Shown piece by piece: positions 46,934 through 56,520 of a DNA stretch of 64,000 nt. Position 1 is the stretch's first letter, and each line of letters opens with the position of its first letter. Position numbers and translations under genes: made by a program. The notes under the pieces are model-generated. The model saw nothing but the letters and a program-made list of their open reading frames with translations, was not told where the DNA came from and searched no databases. This stretch comes from Anastatus disparis (Eukaryota; Arthropoda; Insecta; Hymenoptera; Eupelmidae), in contig JAFFSR010000251.1 of the NCBI GenBank assembly GCA_017163975.1, positions 9,858,001-9,922,000 on the forward strand, in the 5' to 3' direction.

Positions 46934-47572
46934 GGTGGCTCAAGCGCTTGGTGCCGTATCAAGCGGGGCCCTGTCTGCGACATCAAAATGTTTTTATTGA
47001 TAGAGCTATCATAACTAATTAAATAGTATTATTGATTATTTCTTATGATAAGAAAACAATTTTAAGTAATCAAAAGTAATAAAAAAGAAAAAAAATTTTT
47101 TGTTTTGTTTCTCATTACAAGTTTTACTATGGTACGTCCCTGCTGTTTTGTTGGTTTCGAGCACTCTGAACGCACGTTAGCTTTACGTATGGCATCTGTA
47201 TCTGACGCACATGCGCAGAAGCTGCCATTATGTGTAGCAAATTCTATTTCGCATTCTTTTAGATTTATTTTCTCTTGTATTTCTTCGTCAAGTCCTTTTT
47301 TTCTTCTTGAAAAATGATCTCCGTGAAACAAACTATAAGTGTATAATTTTTATTTTAACTTGTACTTTTTTATATTAGCGTAAAACCTAATTTATGATTC
47401 AGTCCCATAAGAGCACATGTATTAATTACAATTATTAAAACATCTTTTTCTTTAAAAATAGTTCGTCAACCTCTATTTTTCAAAATAAATATCGAAATAT
47501 TACGATATAAAGAATATTTTATTACAAATTTTGGATAGTTTCACTTTTTTAGAAAAAATCGCTTGAGCCACC
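46934..47572. mobile_element. 639-bp TTAA-flanked element (piggyBac-type MITE)
   Basis: Inverted ends GGTGGCTCAAGCG and CGCTTGAGCCACC, each directly flanked by TTAA (46930-46933 and 47573-47576). TTAA duplication is the hallmark of piggyBac transposons. The interior has an 89-aa frame with no recognised domain and no piggyBac transposase, so this is a non-autonomous copy. Confidence 0.85.
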
Positions 47573-47617
47573 TTAAATGTAATAAATATTTAATTACTTT
47601 TTATTGTACTTCTGCTT

Positions 47618-48481
47618 CCCATATGGAAATAATTTATGTGAAAAACTGTAAATAATAGTAAATAATTGTAAATAACTGTTAAAAAATGTAGGAATTGAGA
47701 CATAAATAATAGTTATTTACAGTTATTTACTATTATTTATTATTAATTACTATTATTTACAGTTATTTACAGTTATTAACTGTTATTAACTGTTATTTAC
47801 AGTTATTTACAATTATTTACAATTATTTACAGTTTTTTATAATTATTTACAATTATTCATAATTATTTACAGTTATTCATAATTATTTACAGTTATTTAC
47901 ATTTTCAAAAATTTTTGAATTAGTGGATAATTTAATGTTATTAATAATTATTTATAATTATTTATAGTTATTTACAGTTATTTACAGTTTTTTTACAGTT
48001 ATTTACAGTTATTTATAATTATTTACAACTATTTACAATTTTCCATAGTTTTTTACAATTATTTACAGTTATTCACATTTTTAAAAATTTTCGCCTATAT
48101 ATAAAATTATTGAATAAATTTGTGATAATTTTCGAAAATGTAAATAACTGCAAATAATTGTAAAAAACTATAAATAATCGTAAATAACTGTAAATAATTG
48201 TGAAAAAAGTGAATAAATGTAAATAACTGTAAATAAATATAAATAACTGCAAATAAGTGTAAATAACAGTTAATAAGTGTAAATAAAAGTTAATAACTGT
48301 AAATAAGTGTAAATAACAGTAAATAATTCTAAATAATTGTAAATTACTATTATTTATGTCTCAATTCCCACATTTTTTAACACTTTTCTACAGTTATTTA
48401 CAGTTATTTACATTTATTTACATTTATTTACAGTTATTAACAGTTATTTACAATTATATCCAAAAAATTTTTCCATATGGG
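47618..48481. repeat. 864-bp palindromic array of ~10-bp TTATTTACAG units
   Basis: Bounded by CCCATATGGAAA and its complement TTTCCATATGGG (one base of variation). Inside, dozens of imperfect ~10-11-bp units read TTATTTACAG in one half-block and CTGTAAATAA in another, changing orientation several times (about 47695, 48110 and 48350). The core GTAAATA equals the forkhead consensus RYAAAYA. No coding frame. Confidence 0.88.
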
Positions 48482-48620
48482 TTAGTATAGTCTTTACTTT
48501 TTATATAAAAGACTTTTCTTGTTTAATATATAAAATTTTATTTACAATATTTACATGCATTAATTAAAAATGAAATTTCATTATTTTTTGTAAAATATTC
48601 TTAATATTGATTTATACTAA

Positions 48621-49909
48621 CTAAGAGAGGACCCCATGTTTGGGTCGCGAATCTTGCTGTAACTTGCGGATATGTTTCTATACATCATGAAGAAAGCCGC
48701 GAGCATACGGTTGGTTTAACGCTCAATCATTACTAGGCCAGTCAATAGACCGAAAAAAGTCTTATTTTGCCAAAATTAGTAACTGGAAACGACCTGTGCG
48801 ATCATTTAAAAGATAGTCCGTAGATTTTCACTTATGTGTTTTGGACTAGCAACTATGATGTACTAATTAGTTATTAACAAATTAGTGCAAAAAACGCGTT
48901 TTTTTTGTTTTTTGCTAATAAAACGAAAACTATTACACGAATTATTATGGTGTCGATAGGAAAGTTGTAGAGAATTGAATTATCAACAAAACGAGAGATC
49001 AGACGATCCGATCGATTTATTTGAACCGAAGAAAAATCGGAAAATTTTTCTTTTTTTTAAAAAATTTATAACTCTGTTGTTTGTAAATATTAAGAGCTGA
49101 AATTTGGCACAGAAGTAGATAATTATATCTACTTTTAACATGCCAAAGGCAGATACTATCGGATAATTAGTTTCTGCGTAATTGCAATTTTTATTTATTT
49201 TTTTCGGTATTATTCCCTTCTTTATATTACCGATTGAGAACGTCGTACATACATTTTTAAAAAGATTTTGAAAACTAGAAGCAATATACTATTAAACGTA
49301 TATTCTAAGTTTTCATTAAAATTGTGTAAAAAGGGTGAAATATGCACTCGAACATTGACGCAAACGGTCGAGCGCGCGGTACACAGCAAAAAGTGGGGAT
49401 GGAGGAGAAACAATATATATAGATATACCGGCGATATACGCGGCGTAAAACGTTCAATTTTTTAACTGGCTTGTTTTTGGCGATTAATGCACTTATGTTA
49501 AAGTGCTTTTATTATTTATGTATCAATCGCCAAAAACAAGCCAGTTAAAAAATTGAATATTCCACACCGCTCGCCGGTATATCTATATATATCGTTTCTC
49601 CTCCATCCCCATCGATTAGAAAGAAAAAGTGTTCAAAAAGCTCAATTTGTTTAATGGTTGTGAAGAGATGAAAATTAAAATGAAATTCAAACTGGAATAT
49701 AGCATTTACTTTCTATGCACATTTTCAACTAAATATTTGCGCTATTTTTATTCCCTCATAACTTTTAAACAACTTAAGCTTTTTGAACACATTTTTCATG
49801 AATCAAAAGATTTTAATCTTAACTTTAAGATCACTTTATAATTTTCGGTAAAAAAAATATCCCAAAGTTAGAAGAAAATCCGAGACCGAAATGCAATGTT
49901 CTCTCCTTG
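48621..49909. mobile_element. CNAGGAGAG palindrome family, diverged 1.3-kb copy
   Basis: Left end CTAAGAGAGGACCCCATG, right end CATTTCGG..complement ending CTCTCCTTG, with TAA on both sides (48618-48620 and 49910-49912). The left 100 bp aligns with the left of 53434 (TTTGGGTC-CG, TAACTT, GGATAT, ATGAA-AAAGCC-CG). It contains an inner palindrome, 49393-49612, with arms GTGGGGATGGAGGAGAAAC and GTTTCTCCTCCATCCCCAT. Chance frames within it are not genes. Confidence 0.7.
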
Positions 49910-50240
49910 TAAGTGAAACAAGTTACAATACTGCACATAGTTTTGAAAATCTGAAATAAAACACTAACACCTCCACCTCCACCAAACTACAACACTTCCA
50001 CCCGAAGTGCTGTAAAATGACATAATTTCATTCAAAGTCGTGCATAATATTCACCAATAAAGGAAAAGTTAATAAAAAAGCAGTTTTATTCAATGAAATC
50101 AGTTAAAAAATAAAAAACAATAAGCCATTGTAAAAATTTTCAAATATCATTAATTTTACTGTTTAAAATTACACGAAAAACTATTAATAAATAAGCAATT
50201 TATTTCCATTAAAAACGAATGAATTTTTACTTTTTTTTAG

Positions 50241-50490
50241 ATGGTTTGTAGCAGTGATGCCCTCGTTGGAGGAGGAAAGCCTGTGGCTCGTGGGCAGTGA
50301 AGCTGGCAATATATCAGCCAGTGCCGGCACTCATCAATATCATCAACATAAAAATTTACGAAATTCACGTCATGGCGAACAGCAAAGCTTAGCCAGTACA
50401 ATTAGGCCAACGAGCCATCATCATCTCTACACCAAAGAGATACAGAGCCAACCTGCTACTGCACTGAAAGACTATCGGCGCAGTCTGTAA
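50241..50490 (+). CDS. candidate terminal coding exon, unknown protein
   Basis: A textbook acceptor (TACTTTTTTTTAG) precedes an open frame reading WFVAVMPSLEEESLWLVGSE.. and ending ALKDYRRSL and TAA. Its composition is protein-like (His/Gln-rich middle, YHQHKNL, SHHHLY). No family is recognised. It could be the last exon of a long-intron gene on the plus strand, or a fragment of a processed copy. Confidence 0.4.
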
Positions 50491-50822
50491 CCTTCAAGGT
50501 TATGTGCTACTCTGATTCGTTACGTTTCGAGGTATACGCGCAATCGGAGTAGCAGCTACTCAGATTTGAGTTTCCCTTACACTGAATCGAGCATATGTAA
50601 AGCGCCGATTCGTCAAAACAACGTTACACACAAATGATCGGAGCAGGCACAGTTCATTTTCAGTTCTTTCTTTGTCGTTTTCGGAACACCGTTTGCGCCG
50701 AACGCGTGGCGCTAGCGTAGTCAGGGAGAAGGACAACTAGCAAGCAAAAAGTTTTTCAGTGTGGTGTAACATTATCAAGTGGGGCTAATAGTCCACCAAA
50801 TAATAATGCATTATCCATATAG

Positions 50823-50941
50823 CGGCTGGACAAACAATACAAGCTGCTACGAGCAATGTCGATTCAGATGAACATGATCTTATTGATAACGCTAACGATG
50901 TTTTTTTATTGGCACAATTTCACGAGGATGCAATTAAGCAA
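50823..50941 (+). CDS. candidate coding exon with GTTAGT donor
   Basis: The frame QAATSNVDSDEHDLIDNANDVFLLAQFHEDAIKQ is protein-like and ends exactly at a donor-like CAA/GTTAGT. A weak acceptor (CATATAG) lies at 50822; there is no in-frame ATG upstream before a stop. Family unknown. The GC-richer 50500-50800 before it may be a leader sequence. Confidence 0.35.
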
Positions 50942-51589
50942 GTTAGTTTTAATTAGATTTACAAGATAGATCTTATCTAAAGAGCTTCGTTGATTTATTT
51001 TACTACTTGATACTCGAATTATAATCTCGTTGAGTTTGATGTATTAACATTTTTCTGGTTATAGTATAGGACTTAAGAATAATTTTGGAGATCTAATTTA
51101 AAGCTCGTGCAAAGCATGAAAATCTAATTTTACGCTTCCCATTTGTAATTTATGCTAAATACAGAAACCCATGAGTTTTATTTAAAATGTATACCAAGCA
51201 AAAGATTAAGATCAAGCACACAAGTTGGGACGTGTACTTTACTGATTTTTGTTATTTAGAAAAGAATTGTTTATTTTAGCTTTTTGTGCATTTTTTTAAA
51301 ATACTTTCCAAATTAACATAATCAAATATTAATTCAAATAAGTATTGATGAAAAATGAATTATTGAAGTATTAGTTTGAAATAATATTAAGCATTAAAGG
51401 ATTAAATAATCATGCAACTTCTTATTATTAATGTAATATGAAATTTATTTGAAATATATCATAAATCGTACGTTAAACTTCTTATAAGAATCCAAAAATT
51501 ACAAAAATTTTAATAAAATTACTCATAAGATTAATATTTTCTTTAACCCTGTCCGTGACATTTGTTTTCAAAATTCAATATTCAGTAAG

Positions 51590-52074
51590 TTTTTTTTTTT
51601 TTTTTTTTTTTTATTCTGCCCTAGTGGCCCCGGTTTTTTCGGCTTAAGAGCCATTTCGCCGGCACCCATACCACCTTTGTGTGTGGGTGTTCCTACAAGT
51701 CCCTGTGTTTTTACCATATCCTATTAAATTGTTGTAACTTGTATTCACACTACCAAACACTACCTAAATTTAATTCTACCCGATCCCCGAGAAAATCTTG
51801 GACTGCCGCGTTCCTAGAACAGTCGGTAAGTAGACTTTCTACGGTAGATTCCTGCATTTGCCCAGGCCTAAGCCTGTGACGTAGGGAAAACTCCCCCAGG
51901 AGAAAACCTACGCCAGGAATAATTACCCATGGCGCTCAGAAGTTCTTTTTCCGATGAAAAAACGTCTGAAAAACTTTCAGGTGTTTTCACCGGGAATCGA
52001 ACCCCCGACCACTCGGAGCGAATGTGTAGAGACCGTATAAGGCGTATGCCTTAGCCGGTTACGCCGCAGACGCT
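51590..52074 (-). mobile_element. tRNA-derived SINE of a second family
   Basis: On the minus strand: tRNA-like head GCGTCTGCGGCGTAACCGG, anticodon-loop region, B box GGGTTCGATTCCC, then a ~400-bp GC-rich body and a poly-A tail (poly-T at 51590-51612). TCAAAATTCAATA occurs at both sides (51571 and 52075), a likely target duplication, although about 10 bp lie between it and the tail on one side. The body does not match the other SINEs. Confidence 0.75.
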
Positions 52075-52129
52075 CTCAAAATTCAATAAAAATGTTAATT
52101 TAAAATTAAATAAATTTATTTTGAATTGA

Positions 52130-53272
52130 GGAGATGTAAAACAGATACTACGCCTGTAATCATAAATATTGTCTATCTTTTAATTTCATTGCTGAATTTC
52201 AGTAAAAGAAATGCATTAGCTATTAATATGTACCGAGGGTTGGATTAAGACTTTTGCCGCCCCTTTAAGGGAATTGAATCCTCAATAAATTAAAATTGTG
52301 TCATACATAAATAATTTATTAAATAAATTAATTTAAAGTAATGAATTTCATTATAATTATTTACACAGGTTGGCGTATAAAAAACAAAAAGTTAAAAATT
52401 TTATTCTTGATTGATATATGGTCGAGTTAAAAATTTACGTTCGACATTAAGCAATCGTCTACTCAATAATCTTGCAATATTATGTATAGAATCTGAGCTT
52501 AATCAAACTATGGATTTTGAGATTTTGATTGACAAATTTTCAAATAAAAAAGCAAGAAAAGTAATGTTGAAAAATGTTATATAATCACATTTTCTTTGTA
52601 AATTGTATTATTAATCAGTGTTATTTATAAAATAAATAGTACACTGCTAAAAAAATTGAATTTTGATTTCAGTATATTTATGAAATTTTTATTTTTACTT
52701 TAAATTTCATGCAATTTCGCATTAAAATTACAGTAAAATTATTAATTTTCATGTTCAAACTTGAAGCAAGCTTCCAGTTTTGCATTAAATTAACATTACG
52801 TTTGATGTTTTTTTTTAACAGTGTATTTACAAGAAAAAATATAAATTATTAATTAATATAATAATCTAATTTAAAACATATAGAAATCTTGAGTAAAAAA
52901 TAAGTTTCTTTAATTTTTAATTTTTAATCATAAGTTTTTATTGAACTTGTCACATACGATATAGCGTTTTGTGCGTATGCGGTGATCCAACCCTGAATAT
53001 AGCATGAAGATTTTTTAGTTAAATTTTCAAATAAACTTATTCATTAACTTTCAAAAATTTTAGATTTCTGGTGGAAAATCGAAAAATTTTAATATAGAAA
53101 TATTTACACCCAAAATTCTCAATAAATAATGAATGAATTTCTTTAAAAAATTTAACCAAATAATCTTTATGGTATACACTATTAGCTAACGTATATAGCC
53201 TGAAATTTAGCAATAAAATGAGAAGATATACAATATACATGAATACAGGTATTGTGTTCTTTTTACATCTCC
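52130..53272. mobile_element. GGAGATGTAAAA palindromic MITE with nested insert
   Basis: Ends GGAGATGTAAAA and TTTTACATCTCC. Arms include AGAAATGCATTAGCT, AGTTAAATTTTCAAATAAA and their complements on the far side. An element at 52237-52994 (ends GGGTTGGATTA and GATCCAACCCT) is inserted in it. A related copy lies at 56168-56520. Confidence 0.75.
52237..52994. mobile_element. nested element with GGGTTGGAT ends
   Basis: Short inverted ends GGGTTGGATTA and GATCCAACCCT within the palindrome at 52130-53272; the flanking host sequence continues across it when compared with 56168-56520. No frame. Confidence 0.6.
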
Positions 53273-53433
53273 ATAAAATAAAACCTAAAAATCATGCAAG
53301 AAAAAAAAATTATTTGCTAGAGGAATTGAAGGTTAACCATATTATTTTTGTATAAATTAAAAACCACATTATAATTTTATTTATATTTAATTTATTATTT
53401 GCATAAATGATATTACATAAACGAAATGACTGA

Positions 53434-53979
53434 CAAGGAGAGTGCATTGCATTTGGGTCTCGGATTTCCTTCTAACTTTGGGATATTTTTTCTTACATAA
53501 AATCATGAAAAAAGCCTCGTTCACTCGGTCCAATGCTCGATTTTTTCCGAGTTATGAGCAGTTTTGTCTGTTTCGCTAAAGAATTCGCATCCACTTTATA
53601 GTTTTATAGTTTTCGAACTACTTATTCTATAAGGTTTTTACTTATTGCATATTAAAGTTGAGATTAAAACCTTTCGATTAAAAAAAAACGTGTCTAAAAA
53701 GCTCAAGTTTTTCAAAAGTTATAAAGGGAAAAAAATTAAAATATAATTCAGACTAAAATACAGCATTTATTTTTTATGCATATTTTTAGCTAAATATTTG
53801 CGCTATTTTTATTTCCTTCATAACTTTTGAACAACCTGATCTTTTTGGACACGTTTTTTTTTAATCGAAAAATCGAGTGTTGGACCGAATGGACGCGGCT
53901 TTTTTCATGATTTTAAATAAGAAAAAATATCCCAAAGTTAGAAGGAAATCCAAGACCCAAATGCAATGCACTCTCCTTG
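53434..53979. mobile_element. CNAGGAGAG palindrome family, compact copy
   Basis: Ends CAAGGAGAGTGCATTGCA and TGCAATGCACTCTCCTTG, flanked by TGA on both sides. Arms of about 200 bp (TTTGGGTCTCGGATTTCCTT, AACTTTGGGATATTTTTTCTTA and complements). Clear relative of 6615-7277 and 48621-49909. Confidence 0.85.
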
Positions 53980-54366
53980 TGAGTCCTTTCTATAGACCCA
54001 TTTATCTTATAAGTACTTTTTAATATTATTAAAATACATACAAATTATTTACAAATTATTTACAAATTACATTCAAGCATTGTATACGAATCGTATCAAG
54101 AAATGATTTTCTTTAAACAATTTTATTTAAATGTATAGATATTGTATGAAATTCTATACAACATCCATATAATTTACGATTAGATTAAATATTTATAAGT
54201 AATATTTTCATACAATTGTATATTATTTTATATAGATTGTATGCAACAGTTTGTATAGAATTTTATAGAATATCTATACATTTAAATTCAATCGTTTACA
54301 GATTATTTAGAATTATTTCTTGATGCAATTGTTATTCACTTCAACTCATATTATTAGTAACAAAAG
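53980..54366. other. AT-rich spacer
   Basis: Short words such as TACAAATTATT repeat; no gene is seen before the SLED-gene extension begins. Confidence 0.5.
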
Positions 54367-54459
54367 TTAACATTGATTCGGTGCGGTTTCGTTGACTTGT
54401 TCGAAGAACTTTACTTCTAGCTGCTCAATATGTTTACAAAATTTCATTGCTTTAATTAG
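54367..54459 (-). other. in-frame extension completing the SAM domain after TAG
   Basis: After TAG the frame reads LIKAMKFCKHIEQLEVKFFEQ.. for about 30 codons to TAA at 54367-54369. This matches the last helix of SFMBT-type SAM domains (LG..IKLC.HIE..K..F). The stop is followed by CTA, the context most often associated with leaky termination. Either programmed readthrough or a recent nonsense mutation would explain it. Confidence 0.65.
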
Positions 54460-55305
54460 CTACGATTTCGTAAATTTTAAAAGGTGAGGCAAATTTAACA
54501 AGAGAAACTCTTCGCCATCGAATTGCTTTTCTTTAAACCAATGCGCTAATTTTTTACAATCCTTTGTTTCGAATTTTTGAGTGCTAACCTCGTCCGCGTT
54601 GGTACATTTTTCATAATTACTTAAATCTCCAGAGCTTATGCTCGTTTCCGAATCTCTTTTTCTTTTTCCTGGTTTTATATAATCAATTTTCCGACTCGCT
54701 TTAGTTTGTTCATTAGTCTCTTCTTCGTTTGCACGTTTGCTTCTTCTCCATTTACTTTTAGTTCCCCATGATTTTAACTTTCTTTTCTTTGTGAAGCTGT
54801 TGTTAGCAGTGGAATGACATTCATCTGGACATTTGTTCTCTGGTACGCATAAAGGACCAAATAGATTTGGACAGACCATAAGTTTTTTACAAACATTTCT
54901 ACAAAATTCAGAAACCTTATCGTTTGAGGTGATGACAGCAACCTCTGCTTTGAGGGTTTGATCATTATTTTTTGCTTTTAATATTTCGATTTCGTAGCCA
55001 GGCTCTAATTCAGTATCTAATTTTAAAATCTTTAAAATTTGTATGCTCTTATATCCAACTTTTACTATCATTTGTAAAACTTCTTTCATAACCAAGTTCA
55101 CAGGTCCAGGTCCAATGGTTTTTGGTAGGCATGATAACTTACCTCTTGCAAGCATCGAACCTGCAAAACACTGATGATTGATATAAATTTTTGGACACCA
55201 AGAGGAAGAACGAGGTCCTAATCTTACGATATTCAAAAGTTTTTTCTTCTCCATGTCCGGATCGTAACACTTGTATGCTTCAGTATTTTCTGCCATTGTA
55301 TTCAT
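54460..55305 (-). CDS. SLED-domain protein related to SFMBT, with broken or readthrough SAM
   Basis: 281 aa, no introns. Residues 34-160 are a SLED domain (WCPKIYINHQCFAGSM, IGPGPVNLVMKEVLQM, FCRNVCKKLMVCPNLFGP), the DNA-binding module found in SFMBT/Scm-like Polycomb-group proteins. Basic runs at 172-191 and 205-217 look like nuclear localisation signals. Residues 245-281 begin a SAM domain (KKLAHWFKEKQFDGEEFLLLNLP). The MBT repeats that normally precede SLED are missing. A TAG at 54460-54462 ends the frame in mid-SAM, but the same frame goes on to 54367 with SAM-like sequence. Start: first ATG, downstream of a TATA-like box. Probably a retrocopy or short paralogue; whether it is active is unknown. 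Confidence 0.85.
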   Translation of the reverse strand: MNTMAENTEAYKCYDPDMEKKKLLNIVRLGPRSSSWCPKIYINHQCFAGSMLARGKLSCLPKTIGPGPVNLVMKEVLQMIVKVGYKSIQILKILKLDTELEPGYEIEILKAKNNDQTLKAEVAVITSNDKVSEFCRNVCKKLMVCPNLFGPLCVPENKCPDECHSTANNSFTKKRKLKSWGTKSKWRRSKRANEEETNEQTKASRKIDYIKPGKRKRDSETSISSGDLSNYEKCTNADEVSTQKFETKDCKKLAHWFKEKQFDGEEFLLLNLPHLLKFTKS

Positions 55306-56167
55306 TTTAATTATTATTCTTGATCGAAAATGTAAGACTTCTTGAAACTCTCAAGATAGATTGATTTTTTTCCTCAAGAACTGACCTTATATAGAGCCTT
55401 AGTATTTTGTGATATGTTTAAAAAGGATTATCCCTTGTTCGAACTCTCTCTCTTTGAATTAGTCTTGCGTTCCCTTCTGTTCTTATACCAACGGTATAAT
55501 TAGGAGGAGTCTTATGTAAATCCCTCCATACATTCTGTTTGCCTCTTTACTTTCTTTTTCTTTCTCTCGTAAAAAGTAATTAAGCAATAAAGTTTTCGAA
55601 ACTTGACCATAATATACCATTATTTTATTTATCTTCATAGTTTCTTGCGAAACAATAATTATTTTGTTTTAAATATATTGATTATGAATAGACGAATAGA
55701 ATGATACTAAACTTGTGTTATTTCGCTAAACAAATGCTATCCTCAAAATTTATGTTATATCATAGTTATATTATAGTTTACAAATATTTATATGAATGCA
55801 TTACTTTATCTATGTTTTAAACCATGTACAAATTAAAAAAAAATGAATATTTATTATCCCAAAATACAGGTTATTCAGAATTTAATCTCATTCTTTTATG
55901 TTACTAAAACTCAATATTTATTACAAAATTTACTAACACTTAAATTACGCTTAATCGACTTTCAGCATAGGTAATATGGTACTTAATCCAAAAACGCACC
56001 TCTATAACGTGGAATTAGGAACATACATTGAGTCAAATATTCAATATTATAGGTTGATGCAAAGAACGGCTAATTTCTCATTAATCTTTTATTTTTTTGC
56101 TTAGAAAATTTCTATAGTCTTCGCGGATGACTATTTTATAATAATAGCATCAGATTAAAAACTTTAA
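55306..56167. other. promoter flank of the SLED gene and AT-rich DNA
   Basis: The first ~90 bp hold the 5' leader and TATA-like box. The remainder is AT-rich with no gene seen. Confidence 0.5.
55384..55393 (-). promoter_or_regulatory. TATA-like box upstream of the SLED gene
   Basis: CTATATAAGG on the minus strand, about 80 bp before the ATG at 55305, a plausible distance for a TATA promoter with a ~50-nt leader. The TCAGT initiator word lies too close (a few bases away) to be its partner. Confidence 0.5.
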
Positions 56168-56520
56168 GGAGATGTAAAACGGCCACTGCATCTGTACTCA
56201 TAAATATTATCTTTCTTTTCATTTTATTGCTGATTTTCTAGAAAAGAAATGCATTAGCTTGTAGTGTGAACCATAATGATTATTTGATTAAATTTTCAAA
56301 TAAATTCATTCATTAGTTTTTAAGATATTTGGATTTCAGGTACAAAATCGAAAAATGTTAATAAATAATATTGGAACCGAAATTTTTCAATAACTAATGA
56401 ATGCATTTATTCAAAAATTTAACTAAATAATCTTTATGGCACATACTACAAACTAATGCATTTCTTTACAGAAAATTTTGCAATAAAATGGATAGTCAAT
56501 ATTTATAAGTGCAGGTGGAG
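56168..56520. mobile_element. GGAGATGTAAAA palindromic MITE, decayed copy
   Basis: Left GGAGATGTAAAACGGCCACTG; arms GAAAAGAAATGCATTAGCTTG and its complement on the right; right end degraded (CAGGTGGAGTGTC). It shows the pre-insertion structure of 52130-53272. Confidence 0.7.

Larger units (their letters stand above)
49913..51597. other. region with possible exons, otherwise AT-rich
   Basis: 50241-50941 is distinctly less AT-rich and holds the two candidate exons listed separately. The rest shows nothing. Confidence 0.45.

Noticed and set aside
47062..47331. 89-aa frame inside the TTAA-flanked element as a gene
   Set aside because: No domain, no splice sites; the opposite strand is similarly open over the same stretch.
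48900..49850. Frames around 49222-49465 and 49629-49841 as genes
   Set aside because: They overlap palindromic arms of a MITE family and lack protein-like composition.
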